DNA from: Actinomadura sp. K4S16
Lineage (GTDB): Bacteria > Actinomycetota > Actinomycetes > Streptosporangiales > Streptosporangiaceae
Assembly (NCBI RefSeq): GCF_008327685.1
Contig: NZ_BDDE01000024.1
Coordinates: forward strand, 62,001 to 126,000
Reading direction: 5' to 3'
Length of the DNA stretch: 64,000 nucleotides
How positions within the stretch are numbered: position 1 is the first letter of the stretch; the number at the start of each line of letters is the position of its first letter. The notes under the pieces were generated by a model, which saw only the letters and a program-made list of their open reading frames with translations, made no database searches and was not told where the DNA came from. This document shows positions 34,646 to 43,079 of this stretch, one piece after another. The position numbers were made by a program, and so were the translations under genes.

Positions 34646-34705
34646 GCCTCCAGCTTCATCACCGGCGCTCTCATCGCCGTGGACGGAGGCTGGACCGCCC
34701 AGTGA
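34646..34705 (+). pseudogene. Remnant of short-chain dehydrogenase C-terminus
   Basis: It reads ASSFITGALIAVDGGWTAQ followed by TGA, the near-invariant C-terminal motif of classical SDR enzymes (..SSFITGxxIxVDGG..). Nothing upstream in this frame resembles an SDR, so about 230 residues are missing. It is joined head to head with the MmyB remnant. Confidence 0.75.
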
Positions 34706-34739
34706 TCGAAGGCCGGGTCGGTGCGGCGGAGGTGCGGGG

Positions 34740-35972
34740 TCAGGAGCGGGCAGGTTCCGGTGCGGCGGCAGTGGCGCCGTGTTCGGCGGGCGCGGGGCTC
34801 GTCGGCGCGGAGGCCGCGCTGGTGCGGGCCTGGCGCACTTCGAGCCGCCGTGAGATGACGGCCAGCACCAGAGCGCCGGCGGCCAGGACGGCCCCGACGG
34901 CGTTGGGCGCCGTGTAGCCGAGGCCTGCGGAGATCACCAGGCCGCCGAGCCAGGCGGACAGGGCGTTGCCCAGGTTGAAGGCGCCGATGTTGGCCGCGGA
35001 GGCGAGCGTGGGCGCGCCGTGGGCGTGGTCCAGGACGCGCTTCTGCAGCGGTGGGACGGTGGCGAAGCCGAGAAGCCCGATGAGGAAGACCGCCACGACG
35101 GACGCGGCCTTTCCGGAGGCCAGGAAGGTGAACAGCAGCAGGACCAGCGCCAGGCCTCCCAGGGCGGTGTACAGCATCGGCATGAGCCTGCGGTCCGCGA
35201 AGCGGCCGCCGATGAGGTTCCCGGCCACCATGCCCAGTCCGAAGACGACCAGCAGCCAGGTGACGGAGGACTCCGCGAAGCCGCCGACCTCGGTCATCAT
35301 CGGCGCGATGTAGGTGATAGCGGCGAACACCCCTCCGAAGCCGAGGACCGTCATGGCCATGGCCAGGACGACCTGGGGCTTCCTGAGGGCGGCCACCTCG
35401 TGCCGCAGCCGTACTCCCTCCGGCTTGGGGACGTCCGGCACCAGCTTGGCGACGCCGCCCAGGCCGATCACGCCGAGGGCGGCGACGATCAGGAAGGTCA
35501 CGCGCCAGCCGGCGGTCTGCCCCACGAAGGTGCCGAGGGGCACGCCGACGACGTTGGCCACGGTCAGGCCGGTGAACATCATGGAGATGGCGCCGGCCTT
35601 CTTCTCCGGCGCGACGAGCTGGGCGGCGACGACGGAGCCGATGCCGAAGAAGGCGCCGTGGGCCAGCGATGCCACCACCCGGCCGATCAGCATGACGGCG
35701 AAGGCCGGCGCGGCGGCGGAGATGAGGTTGCCGAGGATGAACAGGCCCATGAGCAGCATGAGCATGGTCTTGCGGGAGATCCTGGTGCCGAGGACGGTCA
35801 TGATCGGTGCGCCGATCACGACGCCGAGGGCGTAGCCGGTGACCAGGAGGCCGGCCGTCGGCACGGACACGCCGAGGTCCGCGCCGACCTGGGGCAGCAG
35901 CCCCATGATCACGAATTCCGTGGTGCCGATTCCGAAGGCCCCGATGGCCAGGGCCAGCAGCGCGAGCGGCAT
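34740..35972 (-). CDS. MFS transporter, DHA1 / AraJ-like exporter
   Basis: About 410 aa with 12 predicted membrane segments. It starts MPLALLALAIGAFGIGTTEF, the typical first helix of AraJ/CmlA-like drug:H+ antiporters, and has the motif-A-like GTRISRKTML loop. The ATG at 35972 is preferred for AGAGGA upstream; an upstream in-frame start would add 23 unlikely residues. It is divergent from a MarR regulator 170 bases away, the usual arrangement of a repressor-controlled efflux pump. It is the nearest exporter to the NRPS cluster and could export the peptide, but no sequence feature ties it to that. Confidence 0.88.
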   Translation of the reverse strand: MPLALLALAIGAFGIGTTEFVIMGLLPQVGADLGVSVPTAGLLVTGYALGVVIGAPIMTVLGTRISRKTMLMLLMGLFILGNLISAAAPAFAVMLIGRVVASLAHGAFFGIGSVVAAQLVAPEKKAGAISMMFTGLTVANVVGVPLGTFVGQTAGWRVTFLIVAALGVIGLGGVAKLVPDVPKPEGVRLRHEVAALRKPQVVLAMAMTVLGFGGVFAAITYIAPMMTEVGGFAESSVTWLLVVFGLGMVAGNLIGGRFADRRLMPMLYTALGGLALVLLLFTFLASGKAASVVAVFLIGLLGFATVPPLQKRVLDHAHGAPTLASAANIGAFNLGNALSAWLGGLVISAGLGYTAPNAVGAVLAAGALVLAVISRRLEVRQARTSAASAPTSPAPAEHGATAAAPEPARS

Positions 35973-36005
35973 GGTGGCGGTCCTCTCGACGTTCCGGGCA
36001 AAGTT

Positions 36006-36072
36006 GTGCAAGCGCTCTACCGGCGTTGACAATATTTGCACACGCGGACTATTGGCAAACGCGGGTATAGTG
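36006..36072. promoter_or_regulatory. Divergent promoter/operator between MFS and MarR genes
   Basis: An inverted repeat TGTGCAA (36006-36012) / TTGCACA (36037-36043) fits a MarR-type operator. A minus-strand promoter is possible: TTGCCA, 18 bases, then TATTGT reading toward the MFS gene. On the plus strand TTGACA (36027-36032) and TATAGT (36067-36072) are present but are not spaced as a pair. Confidence 0.5.
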
Positions 36073-36142
36073 AGGTCCGCAACACGGCGGCAGGCGCACC
36101 GCCGACGCGTCCGCTCGCACGGCCCGACCGAGGGAGCCGCTC

Positions 36143-36610
36143 ATGACCGCCACCGACCCGGCGATGACCGCACTGGCGCACGGCTGGTCGGCCCTCTCGC
36201 TGCTGCACGGGCGCATCGAGAGCAGGGTCGAACGCGCGCTCCAGGCCCGGCACCGGTTGAGCGCACGCGAGTACTCACTGCTGGACGTGCTGAGCCGCCA
36301 GCACGACGGCGAGGGCGGGCACCTGCAGATGCGGCAGGTCGCCGACTCGGTCGTCCTCAGCCAGAGCGCCACCACGCGGCTGGTGACCCGGCTGGAGGAC
36401 CGCGGACTGCTCTCCCGCTACCTGTGCCCCACCGACCGGCGCGGCATCTACACCGATGTCACCGAGGCCGGCCTGCGCCTGCTGGAGGAGGCCCGCCCCA
36501 CCCACAACACCGCTCTGCGCGAGGCCCTCGACGAGGCCGCCGGAGACCCCGCGCTCGCGCCGCTGGTCCACGCCGTCCTGCAATTGCAGGACGGCGCCCT
36601 GCCCGCATGA
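36143..36610 (+). CDS. MarR-family transcriptional regulator
   Basis: About 155 aa. The winged helix is visible in LSAREYSLLDVLSR, the recognition helix region VVLSQSATTRLVTRLEDRGLL and the wing CPTDRRGIYTDVTEAG. MarR proteins are dimeric repressors usually released by small ligands. Divergent to an MFS exporter with an inverted repeat between them, so it likely represses both itself and the pump. ATG 36143 has AGGGAG upstream. Confidence 0.92.
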   Translation: MTATDPAMTALAHGWSALSLLHGRIESRVERALQARHRLSAREYSLLDVLSRQHDGEGGHLQMRQVADSVVLSQSATTRLVTRLEDRGLLSRYLCPTDRRGIYTDVTEAGLRLLEEARPTHNTALREALDEAAGDPALAPLVHAVLQLQDGALPA

Positions 36611-36707
36611 CCTGTCACCCGGGCGGCCATCTCAGCGAGAACCCCCGATGAGGCGCCCCGCCGCCGCGAGGAAGCTCTGGCGGGCTGCATCGATCAGCAG
36701 CAGCGGC

Positions 36708-36738
36708 GGGGCCCGTGCCGGGAAGCGGCGCGGGCCCC
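36708..36738. terminator. Bidirectional hairpin between marR and oxidoreductase gene
   Basis: A 13-bp stem: GGGGCCCGTGCCG (36708-36720) pairs with 36726-36738, one G-U pair, 5-base loop GGAAG. It lies between convergent stops at 36610 and 36748. Confidence 0.75.
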
Positions 36739-36747
36739 TCGCCGAGA

Positions 36748-37662
36748 TCAGATCTCCAGTACGACCTTGCCCGGGATGCCGTTCCGCTTGGCCTGGAACG
36801 CCTCGCGCGTCCGTGCCAGGGGATAGACGGCCCCGACGTGGTTTCGCAGGCCTCCCGATTCGGCCCGCTTCGCCAGTTCGGTGAGCTGCTCGCGGTTGGG
36901 CTCGACGATGAAGAAGACGGCGCGCCCGCCCTCCGGCGCGACCGGGGGCGGCGCGGTGATCGAGACCAGCGCGCCGCCCGGCTTCACCCTGCCCGCCGAC
37001 CGGGCGAGGAGGTCCCCGCCGATCGTGTCGAAGACCAGGTCGACCGGCTCGACGGCGTCCTCGAAGCGCTGCCGTTCCAGGTCGACGAAGGTGTGCGCGC
37101 CCATCTCGATCGCGAGGTCGGCCGCCCGGCCGCGGCCCGTGGCGATGACCTGCGCTCCGGCCTGCCGGGCCAGCTGGACGGCCAGCGCGCCGGTGCCGCC
37201 CCCGCCACCGTGGACGACCACCGTCTGCCCGGATTCCAGGCCGCCATGGACGAAGAGCCCCTGCCAGCAGGTCAGCCCGGACAGCGGCAGCGCCGCGGCC
37301 TCGGTGTAGGTCAGCGACTCGGGCATGAGGGCGAGGTTGCGGGCTTCGACCGCGACGTACTCGGCCGCCGCCCCGTCGCGGTGCCAGTCGGCCAGACCGA
37401 AGACGCGGTCGCCCACGGCCAGCCCGGCGGTGCCGTAGCGGACCTCGCTGACCACCCCGGCGACGTCGTGCGCGGGGATGGACGGCGTCCGGTCGCGCCC
37501 GGCCCGGTCGACCCACGTGCCGGGCCAGTCCAACTCGTCCGGGACGAACCCGGCGGCGTGCACCCGAACCACGACATCGCCCGTGGCCGGACTCGGCATC
37601 GGCGCGTCCTCGAACACCAGCCCGTCACTACCGCCGGGCTTGTGGATGCGTACAGCTTTCAT
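36748..37662 (-). CDS. NADP-dependent quinone-oxidoreductase-like protein (MDR superfamily)
   Basis: About 304 aa. It starts MKAVRIHKPGGSDGLVFEDA, and has the nucleotide-binding VVVHGGGGGTGALAVQLAR and the AAALPLSGLTCWQGLF segment. There are no zinc-ligand Cys clusters, so it belongs to the zinc-free quinone reductase (QOR) branch of medium-chain dehydrogenases. The substrate is unknown. It has its own transcription unit, ending at a hairpin shared with the MarR gene. Confidence 0.87.
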   Translation of the reverse strand: MKAVRIHKPGGSDGLVFEDAPMPSPATGDVVVRVHAAGFVPDELDWPGTWVDRAGRDRTPSIPAHDVAGVVSEVRYGTAGLAVGDRVFGLADWHRDGAAAEYVAVEARNLALMPESLTYTEAAALPLSGLTCWQGLFVHGGLESGQTVVVHGGGGGTGALAVQLARQAGAQVIATGRGRAADLAIEMGAHTFVDLERQRFEDAVEPVDLVFDTIGGDLLARSAGRVKPGGALVSITAPPPVAPEGGRAVFFIVEPNREQLTELAKRAESGGLRNHVGAVYPLARTREAFQAKRNGIPGKVVLEI

Positions 37663-37753
37663 GGGCGTCCCCCTCTACCTTCCTTGCTTTCCCCAGGGAG
37701 ACGACACACCACCAGCCCCTGTGACAGCCGGACACACCACCGCGGCCACGCGC

Positions 37754-38344
37754 TCAGCCGAACGCGGAGGTGTCCAGATCGATGTCGAAGGGCTCCGGCA
37801 GCGGCAGCGGCTTACCGAACTGCACCTGATCGATGTGCGCGTAGTCCCCGCCGTCCGGTCCGCTGAACAGGAGGACCTTTCGCTCGTCCCGGTCGATCAG
37901 CAGGTAGAGCGGGATCCCGGCCCTCGCGTACCCGTATCGCTTGCCTTCCCGGTCGTTCTCCGGTCTGGAGGACGTCACCTCCACCACCATGGCGATGCCC
38001 TCGGGCTCGACCCGCATCCACTCCGGAGCTCCCCGGAAGAGACGCAGTTCGGCGGGAGCGATGACCATGTCCGGGATCACACGGTTCTCCCGGTGCTCGT
38101 CGTCGCCCGGGATGACCAGGCCCTTCTGGCCCGCCCAGTGGAACCTGCGCGGCGTGTCGCGCACGATTTGCAGTGACAGCTCGGCGATCCAGTCCTCATG
38201 GTCGCCAAGGGGGGGTGGGGTCACGACGATCTCTCCGTCGATCAGCTCGGCTCGGAAGCCCTCCGGGGTGTCGAGGGCGAGGAAACCTTCCAGGACGACG
38301 TCAGCGTCATCGCGCGACAGAGGCTCTTGAACCATCACAGTCAT
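37754..38344 (-). CDS. Uma2 family protein (DUF820, restriction-endonuclease-like fold)
   Basis: About 196 aa. The family pattern is visible: ELIDGEIVV near the start, PDMVIAP, VVEVTSSRPENDREGKRYGYARAGIPLYLLID with the PD-(D/E)xK-type Glu and Lys residues. These proteins are widespread and multicopy in actinobacteria and cyanobacteria. Nuclease function is predicted from fold only. A solitary gene, with no partner toxin or antitoxin seen. Confidence 0.88.
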   Translation of the reverse strand: MTVMVQEPLSRDDADVVLEGFLALDTPEGFRAELIDGEIVVTPPPLGDHEDWIAELSLQIVRDTPRRFHWAGQKGLVIPGDDEHRENRVIPDMVIAPAELRLFRGAPEWMRVEPEGIAMVVEVTSSRPENDREGKRYGYARAGIPLYLLIDRDERKVLLFSGPDGGDYAHIDQVQFGKPLPLPEPFDIDLDTSAFG

Positions 38345-38490
38345 GCCCTGCTCCTTTCCTCGCGAGCGAGTCTATAAGCAGAGCGCCACCTTTCGCATAC
38401 AGAACGTAGTTGCCGAGCTTTCCAATCCCAGCGTACGGTGCCGCACCCCGCGCGGGACTTAGAACGAGTGCGAGTGGGCACGGTGTGTCT

Positions 38491-38733
38491 ATGGATGAGC
38501 GAGATGTTCCGCGTGGGGACGTGCAGGAGCTGTCGGACTTCGAGCTGGCCGTGTACGAGACCGTGGCGGAGATCGACAAGGAGGGAGGCGCGGCCGACTT
38601 CGAGACGATCGGCGCGCTCGTCGACGCGCCCGAGGAGGACCTGTGGGCCGCGCTCGGGCACCTCGTGTCGATCAACCACCTGCATTCGACGAGCAAGGGG
38701 TACGTGCTCGGGCCGCACGACTGGGCGCCCTGA
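38491..38733 (+). CDS. Small hypothetical protein
   Basis: About 80 aa, acidic (MDERDVPRGDVQELSDFELA..). Helix-rich, with EDLWAALGHLVSINHLHSTSKGYVLG resembling a winged-helix tail (helix, then short hairpin). The start at ATG 38491 is tentative; GTG 38485 also fits and neither has a strong ribosome site. I do not recognise a family. The codon pattern is normal for the window, supporting a real gene. Confidence 0.6.
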   Translation: MDERDVPRGDVQELSDFELAVYETVAEIDKEGGAADFETIGALVDAPEEDLWAALGHLVSINHLHSTSKGYVLGPHDWAP

Positions 38734-38824
38734 CCGTCCCGGTGGCCGGGAAGGCCTGGAAGCGGACGCCGGGCGTACGGCACGATGACCCGGTAGGCCT
38801 GGGACACGTGTGGGAGGACGCCCG

Positions 38825-39922
38825 ATGAAGCTCGTCGTCACCGAGGAGCAGCGCGAGCTGCGGGACGCGCTGCGGCGCTTCTTCGCCGACCGGTCCCCCG
38901 GCGCCGAGGTGCGGCGGCTGATGGAGACGGCCGAGGGCTACGACCCGAAGGTGTGGCGGCAGATGGCCGAGCAGCTCGGGCTGCAGGGCCTCGCGATCGC
39001 CGAGGAGCACGGCGGGGCGGGTTTCGGGGTTCGCGAGCTGGCCGTCGTGTTCGAGGAGATGGGGCGGGCCGTGGTGTGCGCGCCCTTCCTCGCGGCGATC
39101 ACGGCCGCGGCGGCGCTGGAGGCCGGGGAGGGCGGGCACGACCTGCTGCCCGGCATCGCCGACGGGTCGGTGATCGCGACTTTCGCGGTGGCCGAGGACG
39201 GCGGGTCCTGGGATCCGGGTTCCGTGCGGGCGGTCTTCGAGGGCGGGGTGCTCCGGGGGACGAAGAACTACGTCCTGGACGGGCACATCGCAGATCTCGT
39301 CCTCGTGGCTGCCCGGGGTGAGGACGGGGTCGGGGTCTACGCCGTCGAGGACGCGGCGCGGCTCGTCCGGCGGGCCCTCCCGACGCTCGACCAGACGCGG
39401 AAGCTGGCGCGGATCGAGCTGGACGGCGTTCCGGCGCGCCGGGTCGGCGGGCCGCAGGCGCTGGCGCGGGCCCTCGACGTCGCGGCCGTGGCGCTGGCGG
39501 CCGAGCAGCTCGGCGGGGCGCAGCGGACCCTGGACATGACGGTCGAGTACGCGAAGGTGCGCAACCAGTTCGGACGTCCGATCGGATCGTTCCAGGCGAT
39601 CAAGCACAGGTGCGCGGACATGTTCGTGCTCGTGGAGTCGGCGCGGTCGGCGGTGCTGAACGCGGCGGCCGCCGCCGACGAGAGCCCGGAGGAGCTGCCG
39701 GCCGCGGCCGCGCTGGCCCAGGCGTACTGCTCGGAGGCCTTCTTCCACACGGCGGGCGAGGCGATCCAGCTGCACGGCGGCATCGGGTTCACCTGGGAGC
39801 ACGACGCGCACCTGTACTTCAAGCGGGCCCAGTCGTCGCGGGAGCTCTTCGGGTCGCCCGACCGGCACCGCGAGCGCCTGGCCGCGCTGGCCGGGCTCAC
39901 GGGTGCAGCCGCAACCCCTTGA
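38825..39922 (+). CDS. Acyl-CoA dehydrogenase
   Basis: About 365 aa. It starts MKLVVTEEQRELRDALRRFF, and has the FAD-dehydrogenase features LQGLAIAEEHGGAGFG and, near the end, AYCSEAFFHTAGEAIQLHGGIGFTWEHDAHLYFKR, the C-terminal signature of the family. It catalyses alpha,beta-dehydrogenation of an acyl-CoA with electron transfer to ETF. The acyl chain is unknown. ATG 38825 has GGGAGGA upstream. Its 3' end overlaps the convergent DUF2000 gene by 26 bases. Confidence 0.9.
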   Translation: MKLVVTEEQRELRDALRRFFADRSPGAEVRRLMETAEGYDPKVWRQMAEQLGLQGLAIAEEHGGAGFGVRELAVVFEEMGRAVVCAPFLAAITAAAALEAGEGGHDLLPGIADGSVIATFAVAEDGGSWDPGSVRAVFEGGVLRGTKNYVLDGHIADLVLVAARGEDGVGVYAVEDAARLVRRALPTLDQTRKLARIELDGVPARRVGGPQALARALDVAAVALAAEQLGGAQRTLDMTVEYAKVRNQFGRPIGSFQAIKHRCADMFVLVESARSAVLNAAAAADESPEELPAAAALAQAYCSEAFFHTAGEAIQLHGGIGFTWEHDAHLYFKRAQSSRELFGSPDRHRERLAALAGLTGAAATP

Positions 39923-40307
39923 GGACCTTGTCCACGCCGTTGCGGGGGCCGTGGACGGCGAACCCGACGAGGGGCATCTCCTCGGCGGTGACGGCCCGGA
40001 CGGTCGCGCGGTTCGCCTCGTCGTGGCCCGTCTTGAACATGTCCTCGATGTAGACGGCGGTGTCCATGCCGCGGGCGAGGGCGCGGGCGTGGGCCTGCGC
40101 GATCGCCTCGGCGCCGGCCTCGTAGACCAGGACGGGCTGCCTGAACATCGCCAGGTAGGTGTTGCCCGACGCGTCCTCGTACGGCTCGCCGATGACGCCG
40201 GGGACGCCGCCCGCGACCGCGCTGGCGAGGAACGCGGTGACGTTGAGGCGCTGCCAGGCGGCGAGGTCGTCCCGGACCACGATCCCGATCTTGGTGTCGA
40301 AACGCAT
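39897..40307 (-). CDS. DUF2000 family protein
   Basis: 136 aa: MRFDTKIGIVVRDDLAAWQR, then FLASAVAGGVPGVIGEPYED, matches the DUF2000 family, a small alpha/beta fold related to peptidyl-tRNA hydrolase II by structure; function unknown. Divergent from an AraC-family gene with a 63-base gap, a pairing that suggests the AraC protein controls it. Confidence 0.82.
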   Translation of the reverse strand: MRFDTKIGIVVRDDLAAWQRLNVTAFLASAVAGGVPGVIGEPYEDASGNTYLAMFRQPVLVYEAGAEAIAQAHARALARGMDTAVYIEDMFKTGHDEANRATVRAVTAEEMPLVGFAVHGPRNGVDKVLKGLRLHP

Positions 40308-40370
40308 GCGGCCGATCCTTCCCCTGGTCGTGCCGCGCCGTCTTGAACGCTCGTGCGCCAGACTGGAGGC

Positions 40371-41171
40371 GTGGACTGGAGCAGGTACTGGCGGTCTCCC
40401 GACCGTCCCCTGGAGGCGATGCACGCCCATTTCGAGCGGCACGTCTACCACCGGCACAGCCACGAGACGTACTCGTTCGGCGTCACCGAGGACGGCCGTC
40501 AGGCGTTCCGGTGCCGGGGCGGGGCGCACACGAGCGCGGCCGGGATGGTCCTCGCGTTCAACCCCGACGACCCGCACGACGGCCACCCCGCCGACGAGCT
40601 CGGCTTCACGTACCGGATCGTCCACATCGGGGCGGGGCTGATCTCGGACGTGCTCGCCGACATCGCGGACCGGCCGGTCGGGCTGCCGCTGTTCGACGCG
40701 CCCGTGGTGCCCGACCCCGGCCTGGCGAGGACCCTGCGCGCGCTGCACGCGGCGCTGCTCGGCGGCGCGCCCGCCCTCCGGCGCGACGAGCTGCTGACCG
40801 CGACCGTCGGGTCGCTGGTCGACCGGGCCGCCATGCGGCGGGTGCGCGCGTCGCCGGCCGGCGGGTTCGTCGAGCGGGCCCGGCGGCGGCTCGAGGAGTC
40901 CTGCACCGAGGACATCGGCGCCGACGCGCTGGCGGAGGCGGCGGGGTGCAGCCGGTTCGCGCTGTACCGGGGGTTCCGGCGCGAGTACGGCATGGCGCCG
41001 AGCGACTACCAGCGCCAGCTGCGCCTGCGCGCCGCGCGCCGCCTGCTCGCCCGGGGCGAGGCCATCGGGGACGTGGCGGCCCGCACCGGCTTCGCCGACC
41101 AGAGCCATCTGACGCGCTGGTTCGTCCGCTGCTACGGCATGACGCCCGGACGCTTCCAGTCGGCCGTTTGA
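40371..41171 (+). CDS. AraC-family transcriptional regulator
   Basis: About 266 aa. The N-terminal cupin-like sensor begins VDWSRYWRSPDRPLEAMHAH and has HRHSHETYSFGVT; the C-terminal double helix-turn-helix includes DALAEAAGCSRFALYRGFRREYG and DVAARTGFADQSHLTRWF. The GTG at 40371 is chosen because the protein family starts at this DW motif. The upstream GGAGG is only one base from it, and a GTG at 40353 remains possible. Likely regulates the adjacent DUF2000 gene. Confidence 0.88.
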   Translation: MDWSRYWRSPDRPLEAMHAHFERHVYHRHSHETYSFGVTEDGRQAFRCRGGAHTSAAGMVLAFNPDDPHDGHPADELGFTYRIVHIGAGLISDVLADIADRPVGLPLFDAPVVPDPGLARTLRALHAALLGGAPALRRDELLTATVGSLVDRAAMRRVRASPAGGFVERARRRLEESCTEDIGADALAEAAGCSRFALYRGFRREYGMAPSDYQRQLRLRAARRLLARGEAIGDVAARTGFADQSHLTRWFVRCYGMTPGRFQSAV

Positions 41172-41187
41172 GGGCGTCTGGGGAAGA

Positions 41188-42195
41188 ATGCCCGCCATGA
41201 GACGGGCGAGCGGTGCGATGTTCGGGCTGGCGTACGGGGACTCCCTGGGGGCGCCGACCGAGTTCCTCGACATGAAGCAGATCCACAGGCGTTTCGGCGA
41301 CCACGGGCCCACGCAGCTCAACGGCGATCCGGCGCTCGTCACCGACGATACGCAGATGGCGATCGCGGTCGGGCTCGGGCTGCTGGACGCCCTGGCCAAC
41401 CCCCCGTTCGCCCCGGACCTGGTCACGCCCATGTGGCGGCGGCGCTTCGTCGACTGGCTGAACAGCCCCGACAACAACCGCGCGCCCGGGAACACCTGCC
41501 TCATCGCATGCCGGGGCCTGGCGGCCGGAAAGCCCTGGGTGGAGGCCACCGTGACCGGTTCCAAGGGGTGCGGCGCCAACATGCGCGTCGCGCCGGTCGG
41601 CCTGGCCCCGGGCTTGTCGGACGAGACGCGGGCCGGGGCGTCCCAGCTCCAGGCCGCGCTCACCCACGGCCATCCCACCGGGCTCGCCGCGAGCGAGCTG
41701 ACCGCGTTCGCCGTCCGGTGGCTGGCCGACGGGATGGCCCCGTCCGACCTGCCCGGCGCGCTCCGGGCCCGCTGCCACGACCAGCGCGCCGTCTACCACG
41801 AGCGCTGGCTCGGCACGCTCTGGCAGCGGCCCGGCATGGACACTCCGGAGGCGTTCATCGCCCGGGGCTGGGACGAGTGCCTGGCCGTCCTCGACCGCCT
41901 GGACGAGGCCGTCGCGCGCGCGGACCGGGCGTCCGACCCCTGCGAGACCACCGGCGCGGGCTGGGTCGCCGAGGAGGCGCTCGCCACCGGCCTGCTGTGC
42001 TTCCTGCTGTTCCCGGACGAGCCGGTCGAGGCGATCTGGCGCGGCGCGGCCAGCTCGGGCGACTCCGACTCGATCGCCTGCCTGGCCGGCGCGTTCGCGG
42101 GCGCCCGCCTCGGCATGGACGCCTGGCCCGCCGAATGGTCCGCCCGCATCGAGTACGCCAACGACCTCGCGAGGCTCGGCGGAGCCTGGGACTGA
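41188..42195 (+). CDS. ADP-ribosylglycohydrolase family protein
   Basis: About 335 aa. Metal-site signatures of the family: GLAYGDSLGAPTEF, TDDTQM (magnesium Asp ligands) and, near the C-terminus, ASSGDSDSIACLAGAFAGA. These enzymes remove ADP-ribose from proteins (DraG type) or hydrolyse related substrates. It starts 17 bases after the AraC stop and may be co-transcribed. ATG 41188 has GGGGA close upstream; ATG 41197 is an alternative. Confidence 0.88.
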   Translation: MPAMRRASGAMFGLAYGDSLGAPTEFLDMKQIHRRFGDHGPTQLNGDPALVTDDTQMAIAVGLGLLDALANPPFAPDLVTPMWRRRFVDWLNSPDNNRAPGNTCLIACRGLAAGKPWVEATVTGSKGCGANMRVAPVGLAPGLSDETRAGASQLQAALTHGHPTGLAASELTAFAVRWLADGMAPSDLPGALRARCHDQRAVYHERWLGTLWQRPGMDTPEAFIARGWDECLAVLDRLDEAVARADRASDPCETTGAGWVAEEALATGLLCFLLFPDEPVEAIWRGAASSGDSDSIACLAGAFAGARLGMDAWPAEWSARIEYANDLARLGGAWD

Positions 42196-42214
42196 TCCCG
42201 CGAGAGCACCGCTC

Positions 42215-42269
42215 TTGACTCTCGCCCGCCCTGAAGCTAATCTCATTAGCTATAGAGCTACATAGCTTC
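42215..42269 (+). promoter_or_regulatory. Promoter with nested palindromic operators
   Basis: A clean promoter: TTGACT (42215-42220), 17-base spacer, TAATCT (42238-42243). Three overlapping inverted repeats cover the -10 and start region: CTAAT-CTC-ATTAG (42237-42249), TAGCT/AGCTA (42247-42251 with 42256-42260) and GAAGCTA/TAGCTTC (42233-42239 with 42263-42269). This is a locally AT-rich island. Strong sign of repressor control of the downstream hydrolase. Confidence 0.75.
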
Positions 42270-42281
42270 AAGGAGTGCGCG

Positions 42282-43079
42282 ATGAGCGAGACCCGGTTCC
42301 TCGACCTTCCCGGTGGGCGGCTGGCCTACGACGACGACGGCGACGGCCCGCTGGTCGTCTGCCTGCCCCCGATGCTCGAACTGCGGTCGCAGTACCGGTT
42401 CCTGAAGCCGCTGCTGCTGAAGGCCGGGTACCGGGTCGTGACCGTCGACCAGCGCGGGATGGGCGAGACCAGCGCGCGGTGGCCCGAGTACGGGAGCACG
42501 CCCCTGGCCCACGACCTGCTGGCCCTGCTGCGCCACCTCGACGCCGGCCCGGCCCTCGTCTACGGGTGCTCGAACGGCGCGGCCGCCGCGGTGTGGGTCG
42601 CGGCCGAGGCGCCCGAGCTGGTGAAGGGCCTCGTGCTGGCGGCGCCGTTCGTCCGCGACGGCAAGGGCGGGTTCGCGCAGCGGCTGACCACCGCCCTCAT
42701 GCGGGTCCCCGGCCTGGCCCTGCCGCTCTACATGGCCTACTACCCGAAGTGGGAGCCGAAGCCGCCCGCCGACTTCGCCGAGCACAAGGCGAAGCTGAAG
42801 GCCAACCTCAAGGAGCCCGGCCGCGACAAGGTCATCGCCGAGTACCTGAGCATGTCGCACGCCGAGTCGGAGGCGCGGCTCGACCGGGTGCAGGCGCCCA
42901 CGCTCGTCATCATGGGCACGGCCGACATCGACTGGCCCGACCCCGCCGCCGAGGCCGAATGGGTCGCCCAGAGGCTCAACGGCCAGGTCGTCCTGCTGGA
43001 CGGCGGCGGCCACCACCCGCACGTGGAGTTCCCCGACGAGGTCGCCGCCGCCGTCACCACCTTCCAGCGCTCCCTCTAG
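42282..43079 (+). CDS. Alpha/beta hydrolase
   Basis: About 265 aa. The N-terminal fold reads GRLAYDDDGDGPLVVCLPP; the nucleophile elbow is GCSNGA, Asp in MGTADIDWPD and catalytic His in GGGHHPHVEF. The DQRGMGET segment is typical of esterase/dienelactone-type members. The substrate is unknown. AAGGAG ribosome site, own regulated promoter just upstream. It ends overlapping the convergent PPOX gene by 3 bases. Confidence 0.88.
   Translation: MSETRFLDLPGGRLAYDDDGDGPLVVCLPPMLELRSQYRFLKPLLLKAGYRVVTVDQRGMGETSARWPEYGSTPLAHDLLALLRHLDAGPALVYGCSNGAAAAVWVAAEAPELVKGLVLAAPFVRDGKGGFAQRLTTALMRVPGLALPLYMAYYPKWEPKPPADFAEHKAKLKANLKEPGRDKVIAEYLSMSHAESEARLDRVQAPTLVIMGTADIDWPDPAAEAEWVAQRLNGQVVLLDGGGHHPHVEFPDEVAAAVTTFQRSL

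Noticed and set aside
34643..34705. Reading the SDR-like segment as a short real gene from 34493
   Set aside because: Only the last 19-20 residues match an SDR. The upstream part of that frame is the complement of the MmyB remnant.
40308..41678. Long N-terminal extension of the DUF2000 protein
   Set aside because: The extension is antisense to the AraC and glycohydrolase genes and is low-complexity. The family starts at MRFDTKIG.
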